Shown: positions 7,355-13,834 of the stretch, in pieces
How positions within the stretch are numbered: the stretch's first letter is position 1
How the letters are laid out: every line of letters begins with the position of its first letter
Assembly (NCBI GenBank): GCA_030833145.1
Contig: JAURHT010000044.1
Span: 1-13,887 of the forward strand
Length of the DNA stretch: 13,887 bases
Source: Aquirufa sp.
GTDB taxonomy: Bacteria; Bacteroidota; Bacteroidia; Cytophagales; Spirosomataceae
Direction: 5' to 3'
The notes under the pieces: model-generated
The model's input: the letters and a program-made list of their open reading frames with translations, nothing else
What the model was told of the DNA's origin: nothing
Database searches by the model: none
Made by a program: the position numbers and the translations under genes

Positions 7355-8039
7355 AATTTTAGTCGCTGAGGATGATCCAAATTTAGGATTATTATTAACC
7401 GAATTCTTAAAGAAGAAAGGTTATGCCGTTTCGTGGGCCCAGAATGGGGACGAAGCACTTGATCTATTCGTGAAGGGAAACTTCGATTTATGTCTGTTAG
7501 ACGTGATGATGCCTAAGAAAGATGGTTTTTCTCTGGCCAAAGACATCAGAGCAAATCACCAACAAGTACCCATCATTTTCCTAACCGCGAAGTCGATGGA
7601 AGAAGACACCTTGCAAGGTTTCAAAGTAGGGGCAGATGATTATTTGACCAAACCCTTCTCCATGGAGGTTTTAGTCGCTAGAATGGAAGCTATTCTACGT
7701 AGAAGCCACTCTGACAAGTCTGTGCCTAGTTTAGCAGATGAAATTGCCCTTGGAAATTACACCTATATTCCGGGTAAAATGCGCTTAAGCATCGGTGAAA
7801 CCGAGTTGAAGTTTACGCCTAAAGAGAACGAATTAATGAAGCTTTTGTGCGAGAATCTGGGTCGTCCAGTGAGCAGAAGTTATGCCTTGAAACTGATTTG
7901 GGGAGATGATACCTATTTTAACGCCAGAAGTATGGACGTCTATATGACGAAGTTGCGCAAGATGCTAAAAGAAGACCCTCGCGTCCAGTTGTTGAATCTG
8001 CACGGCGAGGGTTTCCGATTGAGTGTAGAAGGGCTTTAG
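7338..8039 (+). CDS. OmpR/PhoB-family response regulator (RprY-like)
   Basis: A cytoplasmic DNA-binding regulator, partner of the kinase just upstream. The 233-residue protein has a receiver domain with acidic pocket E11-D13, phospho-acceptor D55 in LLDVMMP, T83 in FLTAKS and K105 in LTKPF. A winged-helix effector domain follows at about 136-231, with FTPKENELMKLLCEN as its start and NARSMDVYMTKLRKMLKED as the recognition-helix region. The WGDDTYFNARSMDVY stretch is characteristic of the RprY group of Bacteroidota, but I do not assign the name because orthology cannot be shown here. The ATG at 7338 overlaps the kinase by 17 bases, implying coupled translation. An in-frame TTG at 7320 would only extend the overlap. 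It probably acts on its own operon and on the divergent secreted-protein gene through the repeats at 5589-5615. The stop codon overlaps that of serS on the other strand. Confidence 0.94.
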   Translation: MSKTPEILVAEDDPNLGLLLTEFLKKKGYAVSWAQNGDEALDLFVKGNFDLCLLDVMMPKKDGFSLAKDIRANHQQVPIIFLTAKSMEEDTLQGFKVGADDYLTKPFSMEVLVARMEAILRRSHSDKSVPSLADEIALGNYTYIPGKMRLSIGETELKFTPKENELMKLLCENLGRPVSRSYALKLIWGDDTYFNARSMDVYMTKLRKMLKEDPRVQLLNLHGEGFRLSVEGL

Positions 8040-9307
8040 TTAATGTGTGTAAAGCCCGTATAAGGAACAAGAGCCTCCGGAATCTTGATTCCGTCTGGAC
8101 CTTGGTTGTTTTCTAAGATAGACGCCACGATGCGTGGTAGGGCCAAAGCCGATCCATTCAACGTATGGCACAAAATCGATTTTCCATCGATTTTCGTTCT
8201 CAACTTCAAGCGATTTGCTTGGAAGGTTTCGAAGTTACTGACTGAGCTTACCTCTAACCAACGGTTTTGGGCGCCTGACCAAGCTTCCATGTCATAGGTT
8301 AGGGCCGAAGCAAATCCCATATCTCCTCCACACAAACGCAAGACGCGGTAGTGCAAGCCAAGTTTTTGAAGTAATCCCTGAACGTGTAGCGACATTTCTT
8401 CTAGAGCCGCATACGAGTTTTCAGGCTTGTGGATTTGAACAATCTCAATCTTATCGAATTGATGCAAGCGGTTCAAGCCACGTACATGTGCTCCCCAAGA
8501 TCCTGCTTCGCGACGGAAACAAGGCGTGTGGCCCACATTTTTGATGGGTAATTCTTTCTCATTGACGATAACATCACGGTATAAGTTCGTGATAGGCACT
8601 TCAGCCGTAGGAATTAAAAATAAGCCTTCCTCTTTCGTGACATACATTTGGCCCTCTTTATCCGGCAATTGTCCTGTCCCAAAACCCGAATCTTCATTGA
8701 TCAAGATGGGAGGTTGAATCTCATAATAACCCGCTTTGATCGCCTCATCTAAGAAGAAATTAATCAATGCGCGTTGTAAACGTGCCCCTTTTCCCTTGTA
8801 AACAGGGAAGCCAGCACCCGTAATTTTATTCCCTAAATCGAAATCGATGATGTCGTATTTCTTGATCAAATCCCAGTGAGGCTGTGCGTCTGCTGGGAGC
8901 TCTGGTACTGAACCCCAAGTCAAAACGACTTCATTGTCATCTGCTGTTTTTCCTTGTGGCACAGAGCTATGAGGAAGGTTAGGCAAAGTGACTAGTAAAT
9001 CTGTTAACTCTTTCTCTGCGGCTTTAGCAGCCTCTTCCATCTCCTTAATCGATGCTTTTAAAGCAGAAGTTTCTGCACGCTTGCCCTCGGCTAATTCTTT
9101 TTGACCGGATTGCATTAAAGCCCCGATTTCTTTCGCTGCCGCATTGGATTTCTCTAAAGCGGATTCAGCTTGTTGTAAAAGAGCTTTGCGTTGATCGTCT
9201 TGCGCAATTAATTTCGCGACGATTTCTGCTGCATTCGCAAAATGCTTCTTCTGTAAACCAGCAATCGTGGTTTCTTGATTCGCGCGAATAAAGGGTAAAG
9301 TTAACAT
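8036..9307 (-). CDS. serS: Seryl-tRNA synthetase
   Basis: Charges tRNA-Ser (and tRNA-Sec where present) with serine in the cytoplasm. The 423-residue protein has the family's two-part build. An N-terminal helical hairpin of about residues 1-105, rich in Lys, Glu and Ala, grips the tRNA long arm, and the class II catalytic core follows. Visible core marks are motif 1 around GKGARLQRALINFF (172-185), the serine-site loop IPTAEVPITN (232-241), motif 2 CFRREAGSWGAHVRGLNRLHQF (263-284), GGDMGFAS (327-334) and motif 3 LNGSALALPRIVASILEN (383-400). Length and motifs are complete. The ATG at 9307 is 10 bases after the lysC stop, so serS is the last gene of a ribH-lysC-serS transcript. Its end meets the response regulator gene with a 4-base overlap of stop codons and I see no terminator there. 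Confidence 0.97.
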   Translation of the reverse strand: MLTLPFIRANQETTIAGLQKKHFANAAEIVAKLIAQDDQRKALLQQAESALEKSNAAAKEIGALMQSGQKELAEGKRAETSALKASIKEMEEAAKAAEKELTDLLVTLPNLPHSSVPQGKTADDNEVVLTWGSVPELPADAQPHWDLIKKYDIIDFDLGNKITGAGFPVYKGKGARLQRALINFFLDEAIKAGYYEIQPPILINEDSGFGTGQLPDKEGQMYVTKEEGLFLIPTAEVPITNLYRDVIVNEKELPIKNVGHTPCFRREAGSWGAHVRGLNRLHQFDKIEIVQIHKPENSYAALEEMSLHVQGLLQKLGLHYRVLRLCGGDMGFASALTYDMEAWSGAQNRWLEVSSVSNFETFQANRLKLRTKIDGKSILCHTLNGSALALPRIVASILENNQGPDGIKIPEALVPYTGFTHIN

Positions 9308-9317
9308 AGCTCGGTTT

Positions 9318-10637
9318 TTAGAAAAGTCCTTCGTTTAATGCGTTTAATGCGTCATTCTTGTGGGAAGCGTCCACTAATAAAGAGATATTGTGCTCAGAAG
9401 CGCCATACGAAATCATTCGAATAGGAATCTTTTTAATCGCTTCTAATACCTTGATGGCAATCCCCTCCTTATCAGCCCAGAAGTTACCCACAATACAAAC
9501 GATTACCTGGTTCATATCTGGATCTTCCAATTCTGCGAATTCACGTAATTCGCTCATAATGGCATCTAAATGCGTCGTTTGGTCAATAGTCACACTCACA
9601 GAAACCTCTGAAGTCGTGATCATATCCACTGGCGTTTTGTATTTTTCAAACACTTCAAATACGCGCTTTAAGAAGCCGTAGGCATTCAACATACGTGTCG
9701 AGTGAATGTAAATCGCTGTAATATTATCCTTCGCGGCAATCGCTTTGATTTCCACATCAGTCGATTTTTCTGAAATCAAAGTCCCAAAAGCACTTGGCTC
9801 CATCGTGTTTTTCAATCGAACAGGAACTCCTTTCAATTTAGCCGGCGTAATTGTGCTTGGATGTAGAATCTTAGCTCCAAAATAGGCTAATTCTGCAGCC
9901 TCTGCGAAAGAAAGTTCGCGAATAGGGAACGTGTTCTTCACAATTCGTGGATCATTGTTGTGCATTCCATCAATGTCAGTCCAAATCTGCACTTCCTCCG
10001 CCTGAATAGCACCGCCAATTAATGATGCCGTATAGTCAGAACCACCACGTTTCAAGTTATCTACTTCCCCAGCCGGGTTACGGCAGATAAAGCCTTGCGT
10101 CACGAAGATTTGCTTATCCTTCACCGGAGCTAATACGGTGGCTAATTTTTGTTCGATTACTTTCAATACAGGCTCGTTGTCTTCATCGATTACCATGAAA
10201 TCCAAGGCTGGCAATAAAGCGGAGCTGATGCCTTCTTCTTGCAAGAATGTTTCGAAAATTTGGGTTGAAAGCAATTCGCCTAAAGCCACCATCTCCTTTT
10301 CCTGCTTCACCGTGTAAGGCGAAGTAGCGATTAGGCTATCAATAAATGCAAACTCCTTAGCTACAATTGCCTGGCCTTGACCAAGTCCCGCAGGAGTGCT
10401 GTATAACTCAGTTAAGAATTGATCGTAATGCGCGCGTAGTTCGCTTGCTTTCGCCTTTGCTTCTGACGGATTACCCGCGTTGAGCGATTCTGAAATCGAT
10501 AGCAGGGTATTCGTACTGCCAGAAAGAGCAGAAAGTACCACGATTTTGGGTTGGCCATCTTCCGTAATGAGTTGACGGATAGACTTCATTCTCTCGGGTT
10601 TTCCTACGGAGGTACCTCCAAATTTCCAAACTTGCAT
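9318..10637 (-). CDS. lysC: Monofunctional aspartate kinase with C-terminal ACT domains
   Basis: Phosphorylates L-aspartate to 4-aspartyl phosphate, the first step to lysine, diaminopimelate, threonine and methionine. The 439-residue protein has the amino acid kinase domain (1 to about 290) with WKFGGTSVG (4-12), GELLS (120-124), RGGSDYTASLIG (197-208), WTDIDGMHNNDPRI (219-232) and YFGAKILHP (252-260). Two ACT domains follow, about 305-370 and 377-439, the second carrying RMISYGASEHNISLLVD (407-423). ACT domains usually bind the end-product amino acid and give feedback control, but which amino acid acts here cannot be told. There is no homoserine dehydrogenase domain, so it is not the ThrA or MetL bifunctional type. 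The gene begins 11 bases after ribH and ends 10 bases before serS. I see no lysine riboswitch in front of it, and the gap is too short for one. Confidence 0.95.
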   Translation of the reverse strand: MQVWKFGGTSVGKPERMKSIRQLITEDGQPKIVVLSALSGSTNTLLSISESLNAGNPSEAKAKASELRAHYDQFLTELYSTPAGLGQGQAIVAKEFAFIDSLIATSPYTVKQEKEMVALGELLSTQIFETFLQEEGISSALLPALDFMVIDEDNEPVLKVIEQKLATVLAPVKDKQIFVTQGFICRNPAGEVDNLKRGGSDYTASLIGGAIQAEEVQIWTDIDGMHNNDPRIVKNTFPIRELSFAEAAELAYFGAKILHPSTITPAKLKGVPVRLKNTMEPSAFGTLISEKSTDVEIKAIAAKDNITAIYIHSTRMLNAYGFLKRVFEVFEKYKTPVDMITTSEVSVSVTIDQTTHLDAIMSELREFAELEDPDMNQVIVCIVGNFWADKEGIAIKVLEAIKKIPIRMISYGASEHNISLLVDASHKNDALNALNEGLF

Positions 10638-10648
10638 ATATTCTCGTA

Positions 10649-11125
10649 TTATATTCCTAACATTTTGATGGCTGTAATGGCCGCCTCATCACCTTTATTT
10701 CCGTGTTTGCCGCCTGCGCGTTCCATTGCTTGTTCTTGCGTATTGGGAGTTAAAACTCCAAAAATCACCGGCTTGTCATACTTCAAATTCACATTCGTGA
10801 TTCCATCCGCCACAGCCTGGCAAATGAAATCAAAGTGCCTAGTCTCACCTTGAATCACACAGCCTAAACAAATGACGGCATCAATGTTCTTTTGCTGCGC
10901 CATCTTCTGAGCACCTAGGCTTAATTCGAAGCTACCGGGCACTTTGGCACTTATAATATTTTCTTCTTTTGCCCCATACTTCAATAGCGTATCGTAGGCA
11001 CCTGTATACAAGGCGTGGGTCACGTCGGTATTCCATTCAGATACGACGATGGCAAAGGTTTTGCCCGAAACATCCGGTAGATTATCCGTCGTAAAATCGC
11101 TTAAGTTTTTTAACGCTGAAGACAT
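10649..11125 (-). CDS. ribH: 6,7-dimethyl-8-ribityllumazine synthase
   Basis: Condenses 5-amino-6-ribitylaminouracil with dihydroxybutanone phosphate to 6,7-dimethyl-8-ribityllumazine, the second-last step of riboflavin synthesis; the enzyme commonly forms 60-mer or decamer shells. At 158 residues it has the normal length. Family marks are SEWNTDVT (29-36, the aromatic-Asn substrate loop), VPGSFELSLGAQ (62-73), CLGCVIQGETRHFDFIC (86-102) with catalytic H97, and FGVLTPNTQEQAMERAG (122-138) followed by GNKGDEAA. It is the first gene of the ribH-lysC-serS run on the minus strand. No FMN riboswitch is visible upstream. Instead a strong stem-loop with a U tract ends about 10 bases before the ATG, so either a promoter overlaps the hairpin or transcription arrives by read-through from the TPR gene. 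Other riboflavin genes are not in the window. Confidence 0.96.
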   Translation of the reverse strand: MSSALKNLSDFTTDNLPDVSGKTFAIVVSEWNTDVTHALYTGAYDTLLKYGAKEENIISAKVPGSFELSLGAQKMAQQKNIDAVICLGCVIQGETRHFDFICQAVADGITNVNLKYDKPVIFGVLTPNTQEQAMERAGGKHGNKGDEAAITAIKMLGI

Positions 11126-11135
11126 AAAAGGGGGT

Positions 11136-11173
11136 TAAAAAAACAAGGGATAAAAGCTCAAGCCCTTATCCCT
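11136..11173 (-). terminator. Intrinsic terminator between the TPR gene and ribH
   Basis: On the minus strand AGGGATAAGGGC pairs along all 12 positions, with two G-U wobbles, with GCTTTTATCCCT around a TTGA tetraloop (11146-11173). The run TGTTTTTTT follows. It lies 23 bases past the TPR gene stop and its U tract ends about 10 bases before the ribH ATG. It therefore either ends the TPR transcript or acts as a partial terminator that sets how much transcript reaches ribH. Confidence 0.85.
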
Positions 11174-11196
11174 CATCCTATAATCTGTTTTAAAAA

Positions 11197-11874
11197 TTAT
11201 TCAGAGATAGAGCTTTCTAAGATCGCTTTGTATTTCTTCGCAGGGATCGATTCAGCCGATTGACCGTATTTTTCTACGATGATGGAATACGTATCAACTG
11301 CTTCTTTCACTTGTTTATTTGATTCGTAAGCATTCGCTAATTTCAACAAATACGTAGGAGTGAAGAATTTGTTTGGCTTGTGCTCAGCTGCTTTCTTGTA
11401 GTAATCGATCGCATCAGCGAAGGATTTCTTTTCAGCGTACGCATCCCCGATTAACGAGTAAGCACGAGCTTGAACTAATAAATCCGAGCTAGAGAAGTTT
11501 TTCAATTTCTCGATAGACTGATCGAATTTACCTTGCTTTAACAACGTAATACCTAAATATAGATCTGCTAAGTTTTGTGTATTTCCACCAAACTCATCCG
11601 ATACTTTCGCTAAATCTTTCGAAGCAGCCGCTAAAGAATCCGATTCAAACGCATAAACCGCTTTGAATAATTTCTTTTCGCCTTCTGCGTCTTGTGTAGT
11701 GGAATACCATTGGTATCCGAAATAAGCGGCCACCGCTAGGACGATAACACCTAATACCGTTGCTACACTTGATTTATTCTTGTCTACTAGTTCAGTTACT
11801 TTAGAAACTTCTTGTTGAAGTGCTTCTGGACTTTCAATAATTTCAATTGATTCTACTTTTTCTTTCTTTGCCAT
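11197..11874 (-). CDS. Membrane-anchored tetratricopeptide repeat protein
   Basis: A 225-residue protein with a short charged cytoplasmic N terminus, one transmembrane helix at about 37-55 (VATVLGVIVLAVAAYFGYQW), then a soluble region of TPR helices, likely exposed to the periplasm. Helix pairs resembling TPRs sit near 100-130 (ADLYLGITLLKQGKFDQSIE), 135-168 (ARAYSLIGDAYAEKKSFADA) and 173-206. The layout resembles YfgM/YbgF-type scaffold proteins, and TPR proteins bind other proteins rather than catalyse. A gene of this type next to ribH is, as far as I know, a conserved arrangement in Bacteroidota, though the reason is unknown. The C-terminal half is complete and I see no break. The gene is transcribed from a -7 box in the divergent gap with glpD and is followed by a strong terminator. 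The partner and exact role are unknown. Confidence 0.88.
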   Translation of the reverse strand: MAKKEKVESIEIIESPEALQQEVSKVTELVDKNKSSVATVLGVIVLAVAAYFGYQWYSTTQDAEGEKKLFKAVYAFESDSLAAASKDLAKVSDEFGGNTQNLADLYLGITLLKQGKFDQSIEKLKNFSSSDLLVQARAYSLIGDAYAEKKSFADAIDYYKKAAEHKPNKFFTPTYLLKLANAYESNKQVKEAVDTYSIIVEKYGQSAESIPAKKYKAILESSISE

Positions 11875-11921
11875 AAGGTCATTAATTCGGTTGGCAGATT
11901 GTTATAGGTGCCAAAGGACTG

Positions 11922-11929
11922 CAAAATTA
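11922..11929 (-). promoter_or_regulatory. Candidate -7 box for the TPR protein gene
   Basis: The minus strand reads TAATTTTG, an exact TAnnTTTG match, 47 bases upstream of the ATG at 11874, giving a leader of about 40 bases. No -33 TTG is seen at the usual spacing. If the hairpin before ribH is leaky, this would also be the promoter for ribH-lysC-serS. Confidence 0.5.
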
Positions 11930-12007
11930 TAAAATCTCTTTCATTTTTATCCATATAAATGGAATCTTTTGCATTTTATTTTTCAATTTAGGGGTAAATA
12001 AACCTAT
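11930..12007. other. AT-rich divergent gap upstream of glpD
   Basis: The gap must hold the glpD promoter, but I find no exact TAnnTTTG on the plus strand here. The nearest signals are TTTTGCA at 11958-11964 as a possible -33 element and an AGGGG at 11990-11994, 13 bases before the glpD ATG, as a distant ribosome-binding-like purine run. Neither is convincing, and no operator palindrome stands out. Confidence 0.3.
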
Positions 12008-13534
12008 ATGTCCTTTAATCGACTCGACCAACTCCTTAAACTCAATGATCCTTTTGATATTTGTATCATTGGTGGCGGTGCGACAGGTGCAGGAGTTGCA
12101 TTGGATGCTACGTTGCGAGGCTATAAAGTGCTCTTGATTGAGAAAGGTGATTTCGCTAGCCAAACCTCCTCTAAATCGACTAAGCTAGTTCACGGCGGCG
12201 TGCGTTACCTGGAACAAGCGGTTCGGAATTTGGATTGGCATCAATTCAAAATGGTTTACAAAGCATTGCACGAGCGCAAGACCTTGCTTAAAAATGCCCC
12301 TCATTTAGCCCATCCACTTGGTTTATTAACCCCTTGCTATACCCACTGGGAACGCTGGTATTACCGAATTGGGATGTGGTTATACGATAAAATCTCCGGT
12401 AGCACGAACTTGAAATCAAGCCGTGGACTGAGCAAAAAAGAAATCCAGTTAGAGTTTCCTTCCATTGAATCCCATCATTTAAGAGGTGGCGTTTTGTATT
12501 ATGACGGACAATTAAATGACGCCCGTTATGCCTTAGCGATTTTAAAAGAAGCGGAGCGTTTAGGCGCCTGTATTTTGAATTACGCGCGTTTGGATTCGTT
12601 TGAATTAGGCCAAAAAAGCCTGAAAATAAAGAAAGTTGTATTCACCGATCTTCGCTCAGAAACACAATACACGATTCCGGTGAAGGCCGTGGTAAATGCG
12701 ACCGGACCTTTCACAGATGCAGTGCGCGCGCTCGCAAATCCGCGTTTGAAACCTCGTATGAAAGTGAGTCGCGGTGCTCATATTGTGTTGCCTGCTGAAT
12801 TTTGGCAAGGTGATACCGCTCTATTGATTCCCAAAACGGACGATGGTCGGGTGATTTTCGTGATTCCTTGGCGTGGTTCAGTCCTGGTGGGAACGACAGA
12901 TGACCCCGATACTTTATCCGAGAATCCCGTTATTCTAAATGCAGAAAAGGAATACTTGATTTCTTATTTCAATCGCTATTCAGCTAAAAAAGCATGCATT
13001 GAGGATATCAGCGCCACATTTGTAGGCCAAAGACCCCTCTTGCAAGTCCAACTCGATTCAGCGATGAATACGGACACTAAATCCTTAGTGCGCGATCACG
13101 AGGTAGAGGTGGACGGGCGTTCTAAATTAGTGAGTATTATGGGCGGCAAGTGGACAACCTACCGCGTGATGGCTTCTGATACATTAGATGTGTTGGAAAA
13201 GGAAGTACTCCGCGTTGCTTTGAAACCATGTTTAACAAAAGATCATTCGCTTATCCCGCTCGCTTCAGTGGAGTTGCCTTTAGGTATTCCCGAAGATATA
13301 GCTGCGCATTTAGCAGAACTCTATGGACCGGCAGCTGGAGAAGTGTATGCTTATGGAGCTCAGCGGCTACTGCCTAATGAACCTTATCTTGCGGGGGAAT
13401 TAGTGTATATTAAAGAACACGAAATGGCAGAGACTTGGGAAGATGTTTTAGCGCGTCGCTGGGGTATTTCTTTAAGAGACGAGTCTCTGGCAGCCAAACT
13501 ACAGGCCACAAAAAAAGAGGCTTTCGCCTCTTAA
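12008..13534 (+). CDS. glpD: FAD-dependent (aerobic-type) glycerol-3-phosphate dehydrogenase
   Basis: Oxidises sn-glycerol-3-phosphate to dihydroxyacetone phosphate and passes electrons through FAD to the quinone pool at the inner membrane face. At 508 residues it is close to E. coli GlpD. The N-terminal Rossmann motif IGGGATGAG (21-29) binds FAD, IEK at 44-46 is the expected ribose-contact end of strand 2, and the family stretch SSKSTKLVHGGVRYLE (54-69) lies beside the flavin. VNATGPFTD (229-237), VGTTDD (294-299), FVGQRPLL (338-345) and MGGKWTTYRVMA (378-389) are the usual active-site and FAD segments. The C-terminal helical domain follows from about 400. Together with GlpF and GlpK at the other end of the window it completes glycerol dissimilation. 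Its last five codons and stop form the stem of a terminator that serves the opposite-strand gene. Confidence 0.96.
   Translation: MSFNRLDQLLKLNDPFDICIIGGGATGAGVALDATLRGYKVLLIEKGDFASQTSSKSTKLVHGGVRYLEQAVRNLDWHQFKMVYKALHERKTLLKNAPHLAHPLGLLTPCYTHWERWYYRIGMWLYDKISGSTNLKSSRGLSKKEIQLEFPSIESHHLRGGVLYYDGQLNDARYALAILKEAERLGACILNYARLDSFELGQKSLKIKKVVFTDLRSETQYTIPVKAVVNATGPFTDAVRALANPRLKPRMKVSRGAHIVLPAEFWQGDTALLIPKTDDGRVIFVIPWRGSVLVGTTDDPDTLSENPVILNAEKEYLISYFNRYSAKKACIEDISATFVGQRPLLQVQLDSAMNTDTKSLVRDHEVEVDGRSKLVSIMGGKWTTYRVMASDTLDVLEKEVLRVALKPCLTKDHSLIPLASVELPLGIPEDIAAHLAELYGPAAGEVYAYGAQRLLPNEPYLAGELVYIKEHEMAETWEDVLARRWGISLRDESLAAKLQATKKEAFAS
13510..13532 (-). terminator. Intrinsic terminator for the DUF2795-type gene, embedded in the end of glpD
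   Basis: On the minus strand AAGAGGC, loop GAAA, GCCTCTT is followed by a T run, a textbook intrinsic terminator 4 bases past the stop of the small gene at 13537. The hairpin (13515-13532) and A run (13510-13516) lie inside the glpD coding sequence and its stop codon. On the plus strand the hairpin lacks a U tract (AATTCTAAT follows), so it is a poor terminator for glpD. Confidence 0.85.
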
Positions 13535-13536
13535 TT

Positions 13537-13758
13537 CTAATATTCGTCCTCGTTAAAGAAGAAGTCGTCTTTTGTCGGATAATCCGGCCAAATCTCTTCA
13601 ATACTTTCAAATGGTTGACCATCGTCCTCTAATTCTTGTAGGTTTTCTACCACTTCTAAAGGAGAACCCGTACGGATTGCGAAGTCAATTAATTCATCTT
13701 TTGACGCTGGCCATGGCGCGTCTTCTAAATAGGAGGCAAGTTCTAGTGTCCAATACAT
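13537..13758 (-). CDS. Small acidic DUF2795-type protein
   Basis: A 73-residue, strongly acidic cytoplasmic protein with no signal peptide or membrane span. The first two thirds (MYWTLELASYLEDAPWPASK, then ELIDFAIRTGSPLEVVENLQEL) look like the DUF2795 fold. That domain is a helical unit of unknown function, and near-identical short proteins are, from memory, widespread in Bacteroidota. The C terminus (ESIEEIWPDYPTKDDFFFNEDEY) is a tail dense in Asp, Glu and aromatics. Being small, acidic and conserved, it could be a protein-binding adaptor, but nothing in the window shows a partner and I assign no role. It has its own -7 box 68 bases upstream and a strong terminator, so it is a stand-alone transcript convergent with glpD, with only 2 bases between the two stop codons. 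Confidence 0.87.
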   Translation of the reverse strand: MYWTLELASYLEDAPWPASKDELIDFAIRTGSPLEVVENLQELEDDGQPFESIEEIWPDYPTKDDFFFNEDEY

Positions 13759-13791
13759 AATTTATAGCTAATTTTTATTTCTAAAATACAT

Positions 13792-13820
13792 GGAGGTTTT
13801 TGTTATACGCAAACCCTTCC
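13792..13820 (-). promoter_or_regulatory. Possible leader hairpin in the 5' UTR of the DUF2795-type gene
   Basis: On the minus strand GGAAGGGTTT (13820-13811) can pair with AAACCTCC (13799-13792) around an 11-base loop, with a 2-base bulge and one G-U pair. It would lie in a leader of about 60 bases between the -7 box and the ATG. No U tract follows, so it is not a terminator. The stability is modest and it may be fortuitous. Confidence 0.25.
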
Positions 13821-13826
13821 TAAGTG

Positions 13827-13834
13827 CAAAAGTA
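13827..13834 (-). promoter_or_regulatory. Candidate -7 box for the DUF2795-type gene
   Basis: The minus strand reads TACTTTTG, an exact TAnnTTTG match, 68 bases upstream of the ATG at 13758. The surrounding DNA is very AT-rich, which raises the chance of a random match. No -33 TTG is seen at the usual distance. Confidence 0.45.

Noticed and set aside
10638..10648. Lysine riboswitch in front of lysC
   Set aside because: The gap to ribH is 11 bases, so there is no room for one.
11126..11196. FMN riboswitch in front of ribH
   Set aside because: The 71-base gap is too short and lacks the conserved RFN-element purine blocks; only a terminator-like hairpin is present.
11927..12163. Minus-strand frame of 78 codons covering the glpD start
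   Set aside because: It overlaps the conserved FAD-binding region of glpD antisense and shows no recognisable protein features or promoter of its own.
13515..13532. Hairpin at the end of glpD as the glpD terminator
   Set aside because: The plus strand has no T run after the stem, whereas the minus strand does, so it serves the opposite gene.
13410..13760. Several 60-70 codon frames on both strands around the glpD end and the DUF2795-type gene
   Set aside because: They are out-of-frame shadows of two well-supported genes, with basic or low-complexity translations and no family resemblance.
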